This document shows, piece by piece, positions 1 to 8,837 of a DNA stretch of 64,000 nucleotides. The position numbers and the translations under genes were made by a program. Numbering within the stretch: position 1 is the stretch's first letter; every line of letters starts with the position of its first letter. The notes below the pieces were generated by a model, which was not told the origin of the DNA, searched no databases, and saw only the letters and a list, made by a program, of their open reading frames with translations. Source of the DNA: Terriglobia bacterium (lineage in GTDB: Bacteria > Acidobacteriota > Terriglobia > Terriglobales > Acidobacteriaceae); contig JAIQEU010000006.1 in assembly GCA_020073665.1 (NCBI GenBank), positions 1 to 64,000 on the forward strand, written 5' to 3'.

Positions 1-392
1 GGTTCGAATTCCGCATAGAAAGCATTGAGCTTGCGTTCTGTAGCCTTGAAGTCCAGGCTCTCGAAGTTGTACGCGATGCTCCTTCCGTCCGGACTGTCCG
101 GAAACCGCAAGCGCTCCTTCTTGCGTGCAATCGCCACCACATGACGCTTACGCTCATCAGTAAAGAAGTATTCGAGCCCCACCCCGAACACCAAAGCGAT
201 ACGCAGCAGCGTGGGGAGTGTGGGGAACAGTTTGCCACGCTCCAGTTTTGAGAGCATCGCCGCCGAAAGGCCGGTGTGCTTGCCCAATTCCACCAGACCC
301 ATGCTCTTGCGCAGCCGTAGGCTCCGCAGTTTCTCCCCCAAGGCATAGGGCCGAAGCCCTTCGACAATTGTTTCATTTGTTTTATTGACCAC
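1..392 (-). CDS. XRE-family regulator with cupin start, partial (cut by window edge)
   Basis: This protein is probably a transcription regulator: an N-terminal XRE helix-turn-helix at about residues 13-65 (LGEKLRSLRLRKSMGLVELG, then GLSAAMLSKLERGK), followed by what reads like the start of a C-terminal cupin sensor domain. Only the first 130 residues are in the window. I chose a GTG start at 392 because AGGAGG lies five bases upstream; an ATG at 376 lies too far from it. It is transcribed away from the FAS1 gene. The ligand and targets cannot be read from the sequence. Confidence 0.85.
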   Translation of the reverse strand, partial: MVNKTNETIVEGLRPYALGEKLRSLRLRKSMGLVELGKHTGLSAAMLSKLERGKLFPTLPTLLRIALVFGVGLEYFFTDERKRHVVAIARKKERLRFPDSPDGRSIAYNFESLDFKATERKLNAFYAEFE

Positions 393-573
393 TCGCTCCT
401 CCTGTTTTTCCCACCAGTACAAGAGCTGGTTGGACTTTTGACTGGTACTCACATGATTTGCAGAATCTCGTTGTTTTTCATATTGTGCAACTAATTGTTC
501 CCTATAGTTAATACAGCAAACGGGCAAGAGTGCAACAGAAAACAGAGAGAACAAGAAAATAAGGAGAGATGAA

Positions 574-1059
574 TTGAAAGCAGCCAGTTTTGCATTGATT
601 CTCAGCGTCCTCGTAAGCGCCATGCCGGCAGCCGCCGGTTCCGCCCAAAGGGACATTGTTGACACCGCGGTCGCCGCGGGAACCTTCAACACGTTGGCCA
701 CGGCGCTTCAAGCCGCCGGTCTGGCTGACACCCTGAAAGGCAAGGGACCCTTCACCGTGTTTGCGCCGACAGACGAAGCCTTCAGCAAGCTGCCGGCGGG
801 CACCGTCGAGTCGCTTCTCAAGCCCGAGAACAAGGAGAAGTTGAAGGCCATCCTGCTCTACCACGTGGTGTCGGGCGACGTGACTGCGGCGCAGGTGGTG
901 AAACTGTCTTCGGCGAAAACCATCAATGGCCAGGAGCTGAAACTGACGGTCAATGATGGCACCGTCATGGTCAATGACGCCACGGTGGTAAAGGCCGATG
1001 TTTTGGCTTCCAACGGCGTGATCCACGTGATCGACACTGTGCTTCTACCCAAAGACTAA
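574..1059 (+). CDS. Secreted fasciclin (FAS1) domain protein
   Basis: The 161-residue protein has a signal peptide (about residues 1-22, hydrophobic core then AAAG) and one FAS1 domain over the rest. The two conserved FAS1 blocks are visible: [11 protein letters not shown] near residue 60 and [13 protein letters not shown] at the C-terminus. FAS1 proteins are exported adhesion or matrix proteins. The start is TTG at 574, with AAGGAG seven bases upstream; the ATG five bases earlier runs straight into a stop. A DUF378 membrane protein follows 16 bp downstream, probably co-transcribed. The family assignment is firm; the partner it binds is unknown. Confidence 0.92.
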   Translation: MKAASFALILSVLVSAMPAAAGSAQRDIVDTAVAAGTFNTLATALQAAGLADTLKGKGPFTVFAPTDEAFSKLPAGTVESLLKPENKEKLKAILLYHVVSGDVTAAQVVKLSSAKTINGQELKLTVNDGTVMVNDATVVKADVLASNGVIHVIDTVLLPKD

Positions 1060-1075
1060 GTAAATGGAGGAAAAG

Positions 1076-1318
1076 ATGAAGACGTTAGATGTGATCGCAG
1101 CTGTGCTTCTTGTAGTTGGCGGACTGAACTGGGGTCTGGTAAGCGTTGCACACTTCGACCTGGTGGCCGCTATTTTCGGAATGAAATTCGGCGAAACTTC
1201 AACACTCAGTTCCGTCGTCTATGCCCTGGTTGGCCTGGCGGCGCTGTACCAGGCTGTATCTTTCAAGGCCATTCAGCATCGCTGGGGACACGAGTCGGCT
1301 CCGGCTCGCGCCCGGTAG
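1076..1318 (+). CDS. DUF378 family small membrane protein
   Basis: An 80-residue protein with two membrane segments and the DUF378 signature GGLNWGLVSVAHFDLVAAIF. The function of the family is unknown. An ATG at 1064 is possible, but GGAGG at 1066-1070 overlaps it and is ideally spaced for the ATG at 1076, so the later start is preferred. It lies just after the FAS1 gene and probably shares its transcript. Confidence 0.88.
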   Translation: MKTLDVIAAVLLVVGGLNWGLVSVAHFDLVAAIFGMKFGETSTLSSVVYALVGLAALYQAVSFKAIQHRWGHESAPARAR

Positions 1319-1376
1319 AGTGAGGACACGGGAGGCGGGGGAGAACGCCTGTGGGTTCTCTCCCACTTTACTGGGG

Positions 1377-2762
1377 ATGGAAATCGAAACACTCAGACTC
1401 GATCCCCGCATCACCGTGCGGAAACCCGGAGCGCCGAATCCAGAAGGAGAGTGCGTAGTCTACTGGATGCAGCGCGCCCAGCGGGCATTGGATAACCCAG
1501 CTTTGGATGTGGCGGTTGAGCTTGGCAACCAACTTGGCAAGCCGGTCGTGGCTTTCCTTGCTCCGGTGCCTTTTTATCCGCACGCTAATCTGCGTCACTA
1601 CCGCTTTCTCGCCTCCGGAATTCCGGACATCCAAGAGGGACTCTCCAAGCGCAATGTCGGCTTTGTCCTGCGGACGTGCCCTGATCATAGCCTTACAACG
1701 TTTTGTGAACAGGTCCGCCCGGCGATCCTAATTGGCGACGAAAATCCCTTGCGCGAAACTGAGCACTGGCGAGTCCGCGCCGCCCAACACTTGAAGGTGC
1801 CTTTCTGGACCGTTGATGCCGACGTCGTCGTGCCCTCGCGGCTGCTGGGTAAAGAGCACTATGGCGCCCGCACTATCCGGCCCCGACTCCAGGAACTGTT
1901 GCCGCAGTTCCTTGTTCCAACGAAGGCCGTTAACGTGCGAATCCCATGGAATAAGCCACGAGATCTGCATTCACTTTCGGTGCATGAGGATTTCACGGCA
2001 GGCTGGTCGCTCGATCGCTCCGTTTCGCCGGTCGAGAACTGGCAGGGCGGAACCAAGCGTGCGCTGAGCGTTCTGGCTGACTTCGTCAAACATGGGTTGC
2101 GGAATTATCCCAAAGACCGGAATCATCCGGACCTTTCTGGAACCAGCCACCTCTCGCCGTACCTGCACTTTGGCCACATCGGCCCGCTCACTATCGCGCA
2201 CGCGGTGCAGGCAGTTTCGGCGCCGGCAGCCGCAAAACAGGCCTTTCTAGAGCAATTGATAGTCCGACGTGAGCTCTCGGTGAATTTCGTCCGTTACAAC
2301 TCATACTATGATTCCTTCGAATGCCTCGAGCCATGGGCGGATCGCTCTTTTGCCCAACACTCGGGCGACCGTCGCCCTATTGTTTACGACGAGGAACAGC
2401 TTGAGCAGGCTGAAACTCATGATCCTCTGTGGAACGCGGCTCAGAAACAGATGGTCTTGACGGGCTGGATGCACAACTACATGCGGATGTACTGGGCCAA
2501 GAAAGTCCTGGAATGGAGTCCGTCGGTTGCTACCGCTTACCAACGTGCGGTTTGGCTCAATGACCGTTATGAACTCGACGGGCGCGACCCCAACGGCTAC
2601 GCGGGCATTGCGTGGGCGATCGTAGGCAAGCACGATCGCCCTTGGTTTGAGCGTCCAGTGTTTGGACAGGTGCGATATATGTCGCTCGCCAGCACCGGAG
2701 GGAAGTTCGACTCAAAGAGTTACATTGCGCAGATCGGCAAGCTGGAGCGGGCACATGTCTAG
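1377..2762 (+). CDS. phr: Class II CPD photolyase
   Basis: The 461-residue product is a class II deoxyribodipyrimidine photolyase, which uses FAD and light to split cyclobutane pyrimidine dimers. Family marks are VVYWMQRAQRALDNPAL near the N-terminus, SHLSPYLHFGHIGP in the FAD domain, and GWMHNYMRMYWAKKVLEW followed by DGRDPNGYAGIAWAIVGKHD near the C-terminus, all typical of class II rather than class I enzymes. The frame is open further upstream but homology begins at ATG 1377 (MEIETLRL). It overlaps the next gene, tspO, by 8 bp and heads a three-gene operon (phr-tspO-SDR) that looks like a light or UV protection unit. Confidence 0.95.
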   Translation: MEIETLRLDPRITVRKPGAPNPEGECVVYWMQRAQRALDNPALDVAVELGNQLGKPVVAFLAPVPFYPHANLRHYRFLASGIPDIQEGLSKRNVGFVLRTCPDHSLTTFCEQVRPAILIGDENPLRETEHWRVRAAQHLKVPFWTVDADVVVPSRLLGKEHYGARTIRPRLQELLPQFLVPTKAVNVRIPWNKPRDLHSLSVHEDFTAGWSLDRSVSPVENWQGGTKRALSVLADFVKHGLRNYPKDRNHPDLSGTSHLSPYLHFGHIGPLTIAHAVQAVSAPAAAKQAFLEQLIVRRELSVNFVRYNSYYDSFECLEPWADRSFAQHSGDRRPIVYDEEQLEQAETHDPLWNAAQKQMVLTGWMHNYMRMYWAKKVLEWSPSVATAYQRAVWLNDRYELDGRDPNGYAGIAWAIVGKHDRPWFERPVFGQVRYMSLASTGGKFDSKSYIAQIGKLERAHV

Positions 2763-3237
2763 GGACTGGATCGCGCTCCTGATCTTCTTCGGGATTTGTT
2801 TCACGGTGGCTGCGAGCGGATCGGTATTCACAGCAAGCTCGGTGAAAACATGGTATCCCGGTCTGCTCAAGCCCGCGGGCACTCCGCCACCGTGGATCTT
2901 CGGTCCAGTCTGGTCAATCCTTTACCTGCTGATGGCGGCGGCTGCCTGGCTAGTGTGGCGGCAGCGAATTCACGAAGATGTGCGGCTGGCATTGGCCCTG
3001 TTCATGGCGCAATTGATCCTCAATGGACTTTGGTCTCTTGTCTTCTTCGGTCTGCGAAGGCCCGGAGCGGCCCTGGTCGAAATCATCGTTTTGTTGGCCG
3101 CCATCGCCATGACCGCCATGCGATTCGCGGAATTCTCACACCTGGCATTTTGGCTGATGACACCCTACGGCGCCTGGGTCCTATATGCTTCCTACCTAAG
3201 CTTCGGAATCTGGCGCCTGAATAAAGGCACAGCATGA
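2755..3237 (+). CDS. tspO: TspO/MBR family tryptophan-rich sensory protein
   Basis: A 160-residue, five-helix membrane protein of the TspO/peripheral benzodiazepine receptor family, with the hallmark PPPWIFGPVWSILYLLM segment, LNGLWSLVFFG, and the C-terminal ASYLSFGIWRLN. TspO proteins bind porphyrins and are linked to light and oxidative stress responses. The ATG at 2755 lies inside the end of the photolyase gene (8-bp overlap) with GGAG upstream, and its stop overlaps the next start as ATGA. Translational coupling with photolyase suggests a shared role against photo-oxidative damage (inference). Confidence 0.95.
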   Translation: MSRDWIALLIFFGICFTVAASGSVFTASSVKTWYPGLLKPAGTPPPWIFGPVWSILYLLMAAAAWLVWRQRIHEDVRLALALFMAQLILNGLWSLVFFGLRRPGAALVEIIVLLAAIAMTAMRFAEFSHLAFWLMTPYGAWVLYASYLSFGIWRLNKGTA

Positions 3238-4652
3238 AGGTTCTGGTTACTGGTGCGTCCGGCTACATCGGCCGGCAACTGGCGGAAAAACTCTCGGCAG
3301 CGGGTCTTGACGTCACCTGTATGGTCCGTAATGCCGCGCGGGCCCCCCAACTTCACTGCCCGCAAATCAAGTTCGTCGAGGCGGATGCGTTGCAAGCCGA
3401 GACACTTCCGCCGGCGCTAAACGGAATCGATGTAGCCTACTACCTCATTCACTCGATGTCCGGGCGAGTTGAAGGGTTTGAATTGCGGGACCGGCAGGCC
3501 GCCCACAACTTCGCCATAACAGCGAAGCTGTGCGGGGTGCGGCGTGTGATCTACCTCGGTGGACTGGCGGCGACTGGAGCCACGGTTTCAGCGCATCTCA
3601 AGAGCCGGCACGAAACGGGCGCGGTGTTGCGCAAATTTGGGCCGCCTCTCGTCGAACTGCGGGCCGGCATCATCGTTGGTAATGGCAGTACGTCTTTCGA
3701 AATCATTCGCTGCCTGACAGAACGGCTGCCGGTCATGATCTGCCCTCGTTGGGTAGTGACAAGAACTCAGCCGATAGCGGTTAGCGACGTACTCGAATAT
3801 CTCGAAGCTGCGCTTGACCTGCGCGAGGCGGTGGAAGAACCCATCGAAGTCGGCGGTTCGACAATCGAGACCTATCGCAGCATGATGCTTGCGTATGCGC
3901 GGCATCGTGGGCTCCGACGATTGTTGATGCGCGTTCCGGTGCTGACCCCGCGGTTGTCGTCCTATTGGCTGGACTTCGTCACGCCGGTGCCGCCTGCGGT
4001 ATCTCGCCCGCTCATCGAGGGTCTCCGAAGCGAATCCGTTTGCACCAATGCGCTGGCCGCCAGACTATTTCCTTCGATCCGCCCGATCTCGTACGCCGCC
4101 GCCGTTCAAAGAGCACTGGAGAGGCCCGCACCTTCAATGCCGCTGCCGAGCATGGGCGGAGTGTCGCACCGGACATTTCGCGCCGAGGGGATCATCTGCG
4201 ACGTAAGGGAAACGATCGTCGACGCTCCGCCCAAACGCGTGTTTGAGTTGATCGGGAACGTTGGAGGGGAGAACGGGTGGTTCTACGCGAACTTTCTGTG
4301 GTCTGTACGCGGTTGGATCGATCGACTCATCGGCGGCGTGGGCATGAAACGTGGCCGGCCACGAGCGTCCGGTATCGAAACCGGCGATGTCATCGACTTC
4401 TGGCAGGTCGAACGCGCCGACGCGGCGAGCGCTGTGCTGCTCCGGGCAGAAATGAAGCTGCCCGGCGAGGCATGGCTGCAATTCAACCTCACACCCCAAC
4501 ACCATGACCGCACGCTACTGCGCTGCTGCGCATGGTTCCAGCCGCGCGGTTTGGCCGGAGAGATCTATTGGTGTGGGTTGTACCCAGTTCACGCGATAAT
4601 TTTTTCCGGCATGCTTAGGGCGATCAGGAACCACGCGGAACAGAGCTCATAG
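3234..4652 (+). CDS. NAD(P)-binding SDR protein with C-terminal DUF2867 domain
   Basis: The 472-residue protein begins with an atypical SDR Rossmann domain (GASGYIGRQL, residues about 7-16) to roughly residue 290 and continues with a DUF2867 domain to the end. Such two-domain proteins are widespread next to photolyase and TspO genes; the substrate is not known. The start codon overlaps the tspO stop by four bases (ATGA), so the two are coupled. No break or missing Rossmann glycine is seen. Confidence 0.9.
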   Translation: MKVLVTGASGYIGRQLAEKLSAAGLDVTCMVRNAARAPQLHCPQIKFVEADALQAETLPPALNGIDVAYYLIHSMSGRVEGFELRDRQAAHNFAITAKLCGVRRVIYLGGLAATGATVSAHLKSRHETGAVLRKFGPPLVELRAGIIVGNGSTSFEIIRCLTERLPVMICPRWVVTRTQPIAVSDVLEYLEAALDLREAVEEPIEVGGSTIETYRSMMLAYARHRGLRRLLMRVPVLTPRLSSYWLDFVTPVPPAVSRPLIEGLRSESVCTNALAARLFPSIRPISYAAAVQRALERPAPSMPLPSMGGVSHRTFRAEGIICDVRETIVDAPPKRVFELIGNVGGENGWFYANFLWSVRGWIDRLIGGVGMKRGRPRASGIETGDVIDFWQVERADAASAVLLRAEMKLPGEAWLQFNLTPQHHDRTLLRCCAWFQPRGLAGEIYWCGLYPVHAIIFSGMLRAIRNHAEQSS

Positions 4653-4676
4653 GCAGGGGCGCAGCCGGTTCGTAGA

Positions 4677-5009
4677 ATGGATTCTCAAGCAGAATGGGGC
4701 CGTCGATGCGAACGTATGGATGCGTTGCGAGCCAACCTAAATTATCTTGTCTCCAGGCCTCAGGTGGCAGAGGTCAGCATCCACATGGGCATGGGCGGGT
4801 ATCTGGTGTACGCGTTGGTCGAGATGTCCTACAAAGATGCCGAAAAAGCAATGGATAGCATTAATGATTGGCAATTGGACGAGGACTGGCGCTGGCGTGG
4901 GCGGCAGCTGAAGGTGGGAATGGCAAACCGTTCGCGGATGCGGTTTCTCTCGCCCGAATGGAAGCCACCGAAGCGGGAGCCATGGCAGGTGAAACGTTTT
5001 GGTTACTGA
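4677..5009 (+). CDS. Hypothetical protein, 110 aa
   Basis: I do not recognise this protein. It is soluble, Trp- and Arg-rich in its second half (DEDWRWRGRQLK), with no signal peptide or membrane segment. An alternative ATG at 4713 would shorten it by 12 residues; neither start has a convincing ribosome site. It lies 24 bp after the SDR gene, at the border of the decayed accessory region, and could belong to either. Confidence 0.5.
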   Translation: MDSQAEWGRRCERMDALRANLNYLVSRPQVAEVSIHMGMGGYLVYALVEMSYKDAEKAMDSINDWQLDEDWRWRGRQLKVGMANRSRMRFLSPEWKPPKREPWQVKRFGY

Positions 5010-5077
5010 ATCCACCTCGCCGTTCGGGGATGCCTTGGCGGCGAACATCCAAAACCGAGATGCAAGGGGCAAGAACC

Positions 5078-5308
5078 ATGAAAAACGAAAAAATCGACCC
5101 ACGCCCGACTGAAGGTGCGGCACTTCTGGATGTGCGTGAAGCTGCGTGGCTGCTACGCCTCTTCCCAGGCACTCTATACCACATGGTTGCGGAAGGCCGG
5201 GTGCCTTGCATCAGGTTGTCTCGGAGATGTCTGCGGTTTCGGCGTTCCGACCTAGACGAGTGGGTCACGGAGCACTTCGAGCCCGGAGAAAATGCAGTGG
5301 GACGGTGA
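5078..5308 (+). CDS. Excisionase/MerR-like helix-turn-helix protein
   Basis: A 76-residue protein with an HTH_17 (excisionase family) domain at about residues 15-68: LLDVREAAWLLRLFPGTLYH, then a GRVPCIRLSRRCLRFRRSDLDEW wing. Such proteins are directionality factors or small regulators of mobile elements. The start follows AAGGGG. A broken serine recombinase lies 60 bp downstream in the same direction, so this looks like the remnant of an integrated element. Confidence 0.75.
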   Translation: MKNEKIDPRPTEGAALLDVREAAWLLRLFPGTLYHMVAEGRVPCIRLSRRCLRFRRSDLDEWVTEHFEPGENAVGR

Positions 5309-5369
5309 CGCTGGGGCTTGAGTTTTATCGCCGATCCATGTGCCATGTGCTGATGAGAAAGGAAGGGTC

Positions 5370-5690
5370 ATGAAGCCGAAACGAGCAGCAGTTTACGTGC
5401 GGGTCTCAACCCCAGAGCAGGATACCGGCCTTCAGGAAACTGAATTGCGCGAGTACGTCGAGAGCCGTGGCTGGAATTATTTCGTGTATCGAGACCAAGG
5501 GCAGAGCGGAGCGAAGAACGACAGACCGGCTCTGACTGCAATGCTGAATGACGTGCGGAAGCGAAAGGCCGACGTGGTGGTGGTATGGGCTCTGGATCGG
5601 CTGGCGCGTTCGCTTAAGCATTTGCTGGCCATCGCGGAGGGGTCTGGTAGGCTTCGGTGCGGAACCTTTCTTAAGCCTCAAAAGCAGAGC
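5370..5690 (+). pseudogene. Serine recombinase (resolvase) N-terminal fragment, frameshifted
   Basis: The first ~88 codons encode a good resolvase/invertase catalytic domain: YVRVSTPEQDTGLQ with the nucleophile serine, the DQGQSG motif and VVWALDRLARSLKHLL. After about 5635 the frame breaks: a +1 frame reads VGFGAEPFLSLKS, resembling the normal continuation, and then similarity ends. The DNA-binding C-terminal region is missing. It cannot encode a working recombinase. Confidence 0.8.
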
Positions 5691-5742
5691 GTGTGTGGCC
5701 GGATAACAAGGTGCCGCCGCGTTCTGGGTATTAAGGACGCTA

Positions 5743-5769
5743 GTCCGCCCTGTTCTGTAGAGGTTGAGT
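5743..5769. repeat. 27-bp direct repeat, left copy
   Basis: A 27-bp sequence starting GTCCGCCCTGTTCTGTAGAG is found again, identical and in the same orientation, at 6820-6846. The two copies bracket about 1.05 kb holding the broken GrlR-like and DUF6680-like genes. It could be an attachment or recombination repeat; this is not proven. Confidence 0.7.
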
Positions 5770-5773
5770 CCCC

Positions 5774-6099
5774 TTACAGATTTGCTCGCTTCATCAATCG
5801 AACGGGCAAGCTGTGCTGTGGCTGATTTGCCAGCATAACTGTGCCGATGATTGTGTCGCCCTGCACGTTGCCCGAGAGATGCATGTCGTAGTCGCCGGGG
5901 ATACCCAGCACACTTTTAACTGTGGGGTCAAAGTTGTGAACGTGAACGCGGCCCTTGACTAGCCGGTCATCCCCAGCATAAGTGCCTACCCAAGTAAAAC
6001 CGTTATCCCCACCGAATATTTTCCGTTGATGAAAACGCAGACGCCGCCAGTGGTGAACTGCGGGGTTTCAATCTGGAGAACCCAAAATCCATCCAACAT
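5774..6099 (-). pseudogene. GrlR-like regulatory protein, one-base frameshift
   Basis: Reading from ATG 6099 (AGGAGATAGG upstream) gives MLDGFWVLQIETP and GGVCVFINGK. The frame then breaks near 6013 and continues one frame over as IFGGDNGFTWVGTY, VHVHNFDPTVKSVLGIPGDY, LSGNVQGDTIIGT and a normal end at 5776. Joined, these give a complete ~108-residue protein of the GrlR family (named after a type III secretion repressor; small homologs are common in soil bacteria). The total length is one base short of a multiple of three, so a single-base loss explains it. A sequencing error is an alternative. Confidence 0.75.
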
Positions 6100-6183
6100 T
6101 TGACCTATCTCCTGCTGCCCGAAAAGCACCTGCTGCGGTCGTTCACATTGTAGTAGTATCGGGTCAGGAATTTTGGCAATGCT

Positions 6184-6800
6184 ATGTTCCTCGGAATCAA
6201 ACCTGAAGGTTGGCTCACAATCATCGCCATTATCGTGGGGCCGCTACTAGCATTCGCGGTTCAACAATGGCGCGACCAGCGCCGCGAGCGCCGCAGCCGG
6301 AAGATAGATATTGTTCGGCGGCTGTTACTCACGCTAAAGGTTCCGATGGCCCCGAATCACGTCGATGCTATCAACAGCATCCCTCTAGAGTTTTATTCAC
6401 ACCCGGAAATAATGAGCGCGTGGCGGCTTTACACTTCTCCCTGAATGACCCTGCAATGCTGAGGGCCGAGCCGCAGAGGTGGGGCGAAAAGAAGTTCGAT
6501 TTGCTGGTTGACCTTGCGGGCAAGATTGCGAGCGTACTCGACTACAAGCACATTGACGCCGCAACAATGCGCGACAATATATACGTGCCCCAAGGCTACC
6601 AAGATGTCGAAGAGCAATGGCGGCAGCTTCGGGAAACGTGGTTACAAGTGCTCAATGGGGAGCGCCCCCTGCCAATGACCATGGTTGGCCCTATCCAGAT
6701 TGATGAGCCGATGCAGCCTGTAGCGGAATTGCCGTTGGCACAGCAACCGGCGCGGCCCGGATTACCACCCGCAGAGGCGCAGCCGGGCAACGGGAACTGA
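6184..6800 (+). pseudogene. DUF6680-like membrane-anchored protein, frameshifted
   Basis: From ATG 6184 the product has an N-terminal membrane segment (LTIIAIIVGPLLAFAVQQW), a basic stretch, then PNHVDAINSIPLEFYSHPEI. The frame stops at 6444, but the adjacent frame continues the same fold as LNDPAMLRAEPQRWGEKKFDLL and on to 6800 with a Pro/Gln-rich tail. The two halves together look like one ~200-residue DUF6680-type protein of unknown function. The break lies at about 6430. It is divergent from the GrlR-like pseudogene. Confidence 0.7.
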
Positions 6801-6819
6801 AAGCAGATTGCGCCGTCCT

Positions 6820-6846
6820 GTCCGCCCTGTTCTGTAGAGGTTGAGT
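6820..6846. repeat. 27-bp direct repeat, right copy
   Basis: Identical to 5743-5769 and in the same orientation; it lies just after the DUF6680-like pseudogene. Confidence 0.7.
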
Positions 6847-6943
6847 TCCCCGAGAAAGCAGTCTAGCGGTGCTGTCCCATCGCGGCCAAACTGGCAGCGA
6901 GAGACGGGGTTGTAGGCAGACTTTTCAATCAGTGAGAACCCCG

Positions 6944-7207
6944 TAGAAGAATACGCAGGTTCCGAGTGGAAAACCACGGCAACTGCAACTTAGCAAGTCT
7001 GCGAAGCGAAGCGGCGGACAAGGTGGGCCAGCAACGTTTTTGGGTAAAGGGTGGGGTTGACCACTGGGCAGGGGTCGCCCGACCCGCCACGGGCACGACA
7101 ATACGTGCCACGGGGGTGATTCTGGGTTGGACTGACCCCAGATTCGCGGATTCAGCGTTCGCACATCCCAAAACAGAGGGGTATCCTGAAGGCCAGAGGA
7201 GGTGTCG
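6944..7207 (+). repeat. Dispersed intergenic repeat, copy A
   Basis: This stretch carries no gene but is recognisably repeated at 34572-34756, 8838-9072 and, more decayed, at 7808-8010. Shared blocks include GCAACTGCAACTTAGCAAGT (also in the 8.9-kb copy), GGGTGGGGTTGACCACTGGG and a GGACTGACCCCAGA block. In this copy and the 34.6-kb copy it leads into a ribosome site and the 74-aa gene, so it may be that gene's upstream region. Confidence 0.65.
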
Positions 7208-7210
7208 CCA

Positions 7211-7435
7211 ATGGGCAAAGCAAAAAAGTTCCTGAAATCCCGGATTGAGTCGTTGAAGGATTCTGACTACACGGCGGAATTCTCAGAGCATGAGTATCCG
7301 CCGATTGACTTGGAGCGCGGCCGAGAGATGGGGAAGCAGGCCGAGGCAGTCGACCCGAAGTACCGGGCATTGAAGGAGAAAATGCTTGCTGCGGCGAAGA
7401 AAGTCGGCCGTACAGTGGCAATGTTGTTGATGTGA
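7211..7435 (+). CDS. Conserved small protein, 74 aa (module copy 1)
   Basis: I do not know the function. The protein is charged and soluble (MGKAKKFLKSRIESLKDSD at the start, SEHEYPPIDLERGREMGKQA in the middle, a basic helical C-terminus). A close paralog is at 34757-34981. The ATG follows GAGGAGG at good spacing. A gene starting MKLYHRATRQNASA begins 51 bp downstream at both loci, so the two form a duplicated two-gene module, possibly regulator/antitoxin plus ART-like protein (speculative). Confidence 0.7.
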   Translation: MGKAKKFLKSRIESLKDSDYTAEFSEHEYPPIDLERGREMGKQAEAVDPKYRALKEKMLAAAKKVGRTVAMLLM

Positions 7436-7485
7436 GTAGCCGGTGAACGGCTCCGAGCATCGGCCAGTGATTTCGTGCAAACGCT

Positions 7486-7649
7486 ATGAAGCTGTATCAC
7501 CGAGCTACTCGCCAGAACGCATCAGCAATCGTGGCGAATGACACAAGACGTACCGCGAGTGGCTCATCCCCGCCGCTGTGCTCAATGCAAATATGACTGT
7601 TAGGGAAATACCTGAAGACGACCGGTATGAGGAGCCTCCACCGACCTAA
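7486..7649 (+). pseudogene. ART-like protein, internal deletion (module copy 1)
   Basis: The first 18 codons (MKLYHRATRQNASAIVAN) are identical to the gene at 35032. The sequence then jumps, out of frame, to a C-terminal end reading KTYREWLIPAAVLNANMTV and EIPEDDRYEEPPPT up to a stop at 7649. The middle of the gene is deleted. The LYHRAT start and the missing GVWLSD region (present at 35.1 kb) recall ADP-ribosyltransferase-like or RNA 2'-phosphotransferase-like folds, but this is a weak assignment. Confidence 0.6.
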
Positions 7650-7807
7650 CAAGAACAGCCTATTCTGGGAAGAATGATTAGGTCTACGTTGGTGGTAAAT
7701 CTAGCCCCTGTTGAGTACGTCAAGTCCAAGCAAAAGAAACGGGAAACTACAACTAAGCCACGGGACGAACGGAAATGGGGAATCTCAGGATTCTAGTGTG
7801 CATGGAG

Positions 7808-8010
7808 AAATGCGGGCCAAGGTAACGCCAGCACCGTTCTTTCGGGGGAGAGGGGTTGAACACTCCTAGGGAGGGTTGACCGATCCCGCCTTGGGCGCGA
7901 CAAGCGTGCCGTGGGGCGATTGTGGGGTAGGCCTGACCCCAGACTCAGGGTCGCAGAGCAGGACTTGGAACTTGCGGGCCGTACGGTGGCGACGTTGTTG
8001 ATGTGAGGAG
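7808..8010 (+). repeat. Dispersed repeat, heavily decayed copy B with gene end
   Basis: The block GTTGACCGATCCCGCCTTGG, a GCCTGACCCCAGA block, and a final GGCCGTACGGTGGCGACGTT with GTTGATGTGA correspond to the upstream repeat and the last codons of the 74-aa gene. Most of the coding region is lost. The rest of 7650-8157 holds no gene I can support. Confidence 0.55.
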
Positions 8011-8157
8011 TAGTATAAACGCGTCCCCCGGCTTCCCAACTTTGTAGAGATTCCGCTGTTCTCCCCTGTTCAGTTATCTGCGACACCTCAGGGCCATTGT
8101 TCACTAGGGCAGCGCGAGTATGATACTGCGTTCCTCATTTTTGGGAGGGCGAGTCTT

Positions 8158-8586
8158 ATGAAAAAGGCGAAGCCAGTCGTTAGTTACGCAAGAATGTGGC
8201 CAAGGGAACTGTTCGACTGCAAGCATGGAAAGCAGCTGGTAGTGAGAGAACTCGAGATCTTGTCGCAGCCTGGAGTTTATGTACTTTATCGGAATGACGT
8301 GCCGTACTACGTCGGGCAGGCGAAGAAGTTGAGAAGCCGACTGTGGTCGCACGCGAATCAACCCGCCAGCAAGTACTACAACTTCTGGAACTACTTTTCA
8401 GCATTTGCCGTCGAAGACCCGATCTTCCGAAGCCAGGTTGAGGGTGTTCTTATTGCAGCCATGCCTACTGCGAATGGAGCAAAGCCACGAATCAGGAAGG
8501 CCCAGCTACCGTCAGACGTTAGGAGGTATCTGCACAAGCGTCTACATCAGCCTATACAGTTGAAGGCTATGGCAATGCAGGCGTAA
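8158..8586 (+). CDS. GIY-YIG nuclease-domain protein
   Basis: A 142-residue protein with a GIY-YIG-like domain: GVYVLYRNDVPYYVGQAKKL at about residues 40-59 (GVY..YVG being the two signature triads), the arginines of RSRLWSHA, and an acidic residue in QVEGVLIA that could be the metal ligand. No extra DNA-binding domain is present. Stand-alone GIY-YIG proteins are found in mobile elements and as uncharacterised host nucleases; here it lies among decayed mobile DNA. GGGAGG precedes the start. Confidence 0.8.
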   Translation: MKKAKPVVSYARMWPRELFDCKHGKQLVVRELEILSQPGVYVLYRNDVPYYVGQAKKLRSRLWSHANQPASKYYNFWNYFSAFAVEDPIFRSQVEGVLIAAMPTANGAKPRIRKAQLPSDVRRYLHKRLHQPIQLKAMAMQA

Positions 8587-8837
8587 GCCGCTGAAGAAGG
8601 AAAGGGAGCGGCGTGCAGGGTGCGATCAATGGTCAGCCAAAAATATGGACGCGAAAGGAAACTACCCAGCAGTTCAGTGCTCTTCTTGCCGAAACGCAGT
8701 AGACATTGAGCTGGGAGGAGTTTTAAGTGTTAAGAGGTTATCCCTTTGAGAGGGTTCGCGGGTCGGCATCCGTTACCGAAGACGCTCATTTACGACAGCA
8801 GTCAATCCTGGTAGCGGTCAATCGGCGGCAACCCCGG

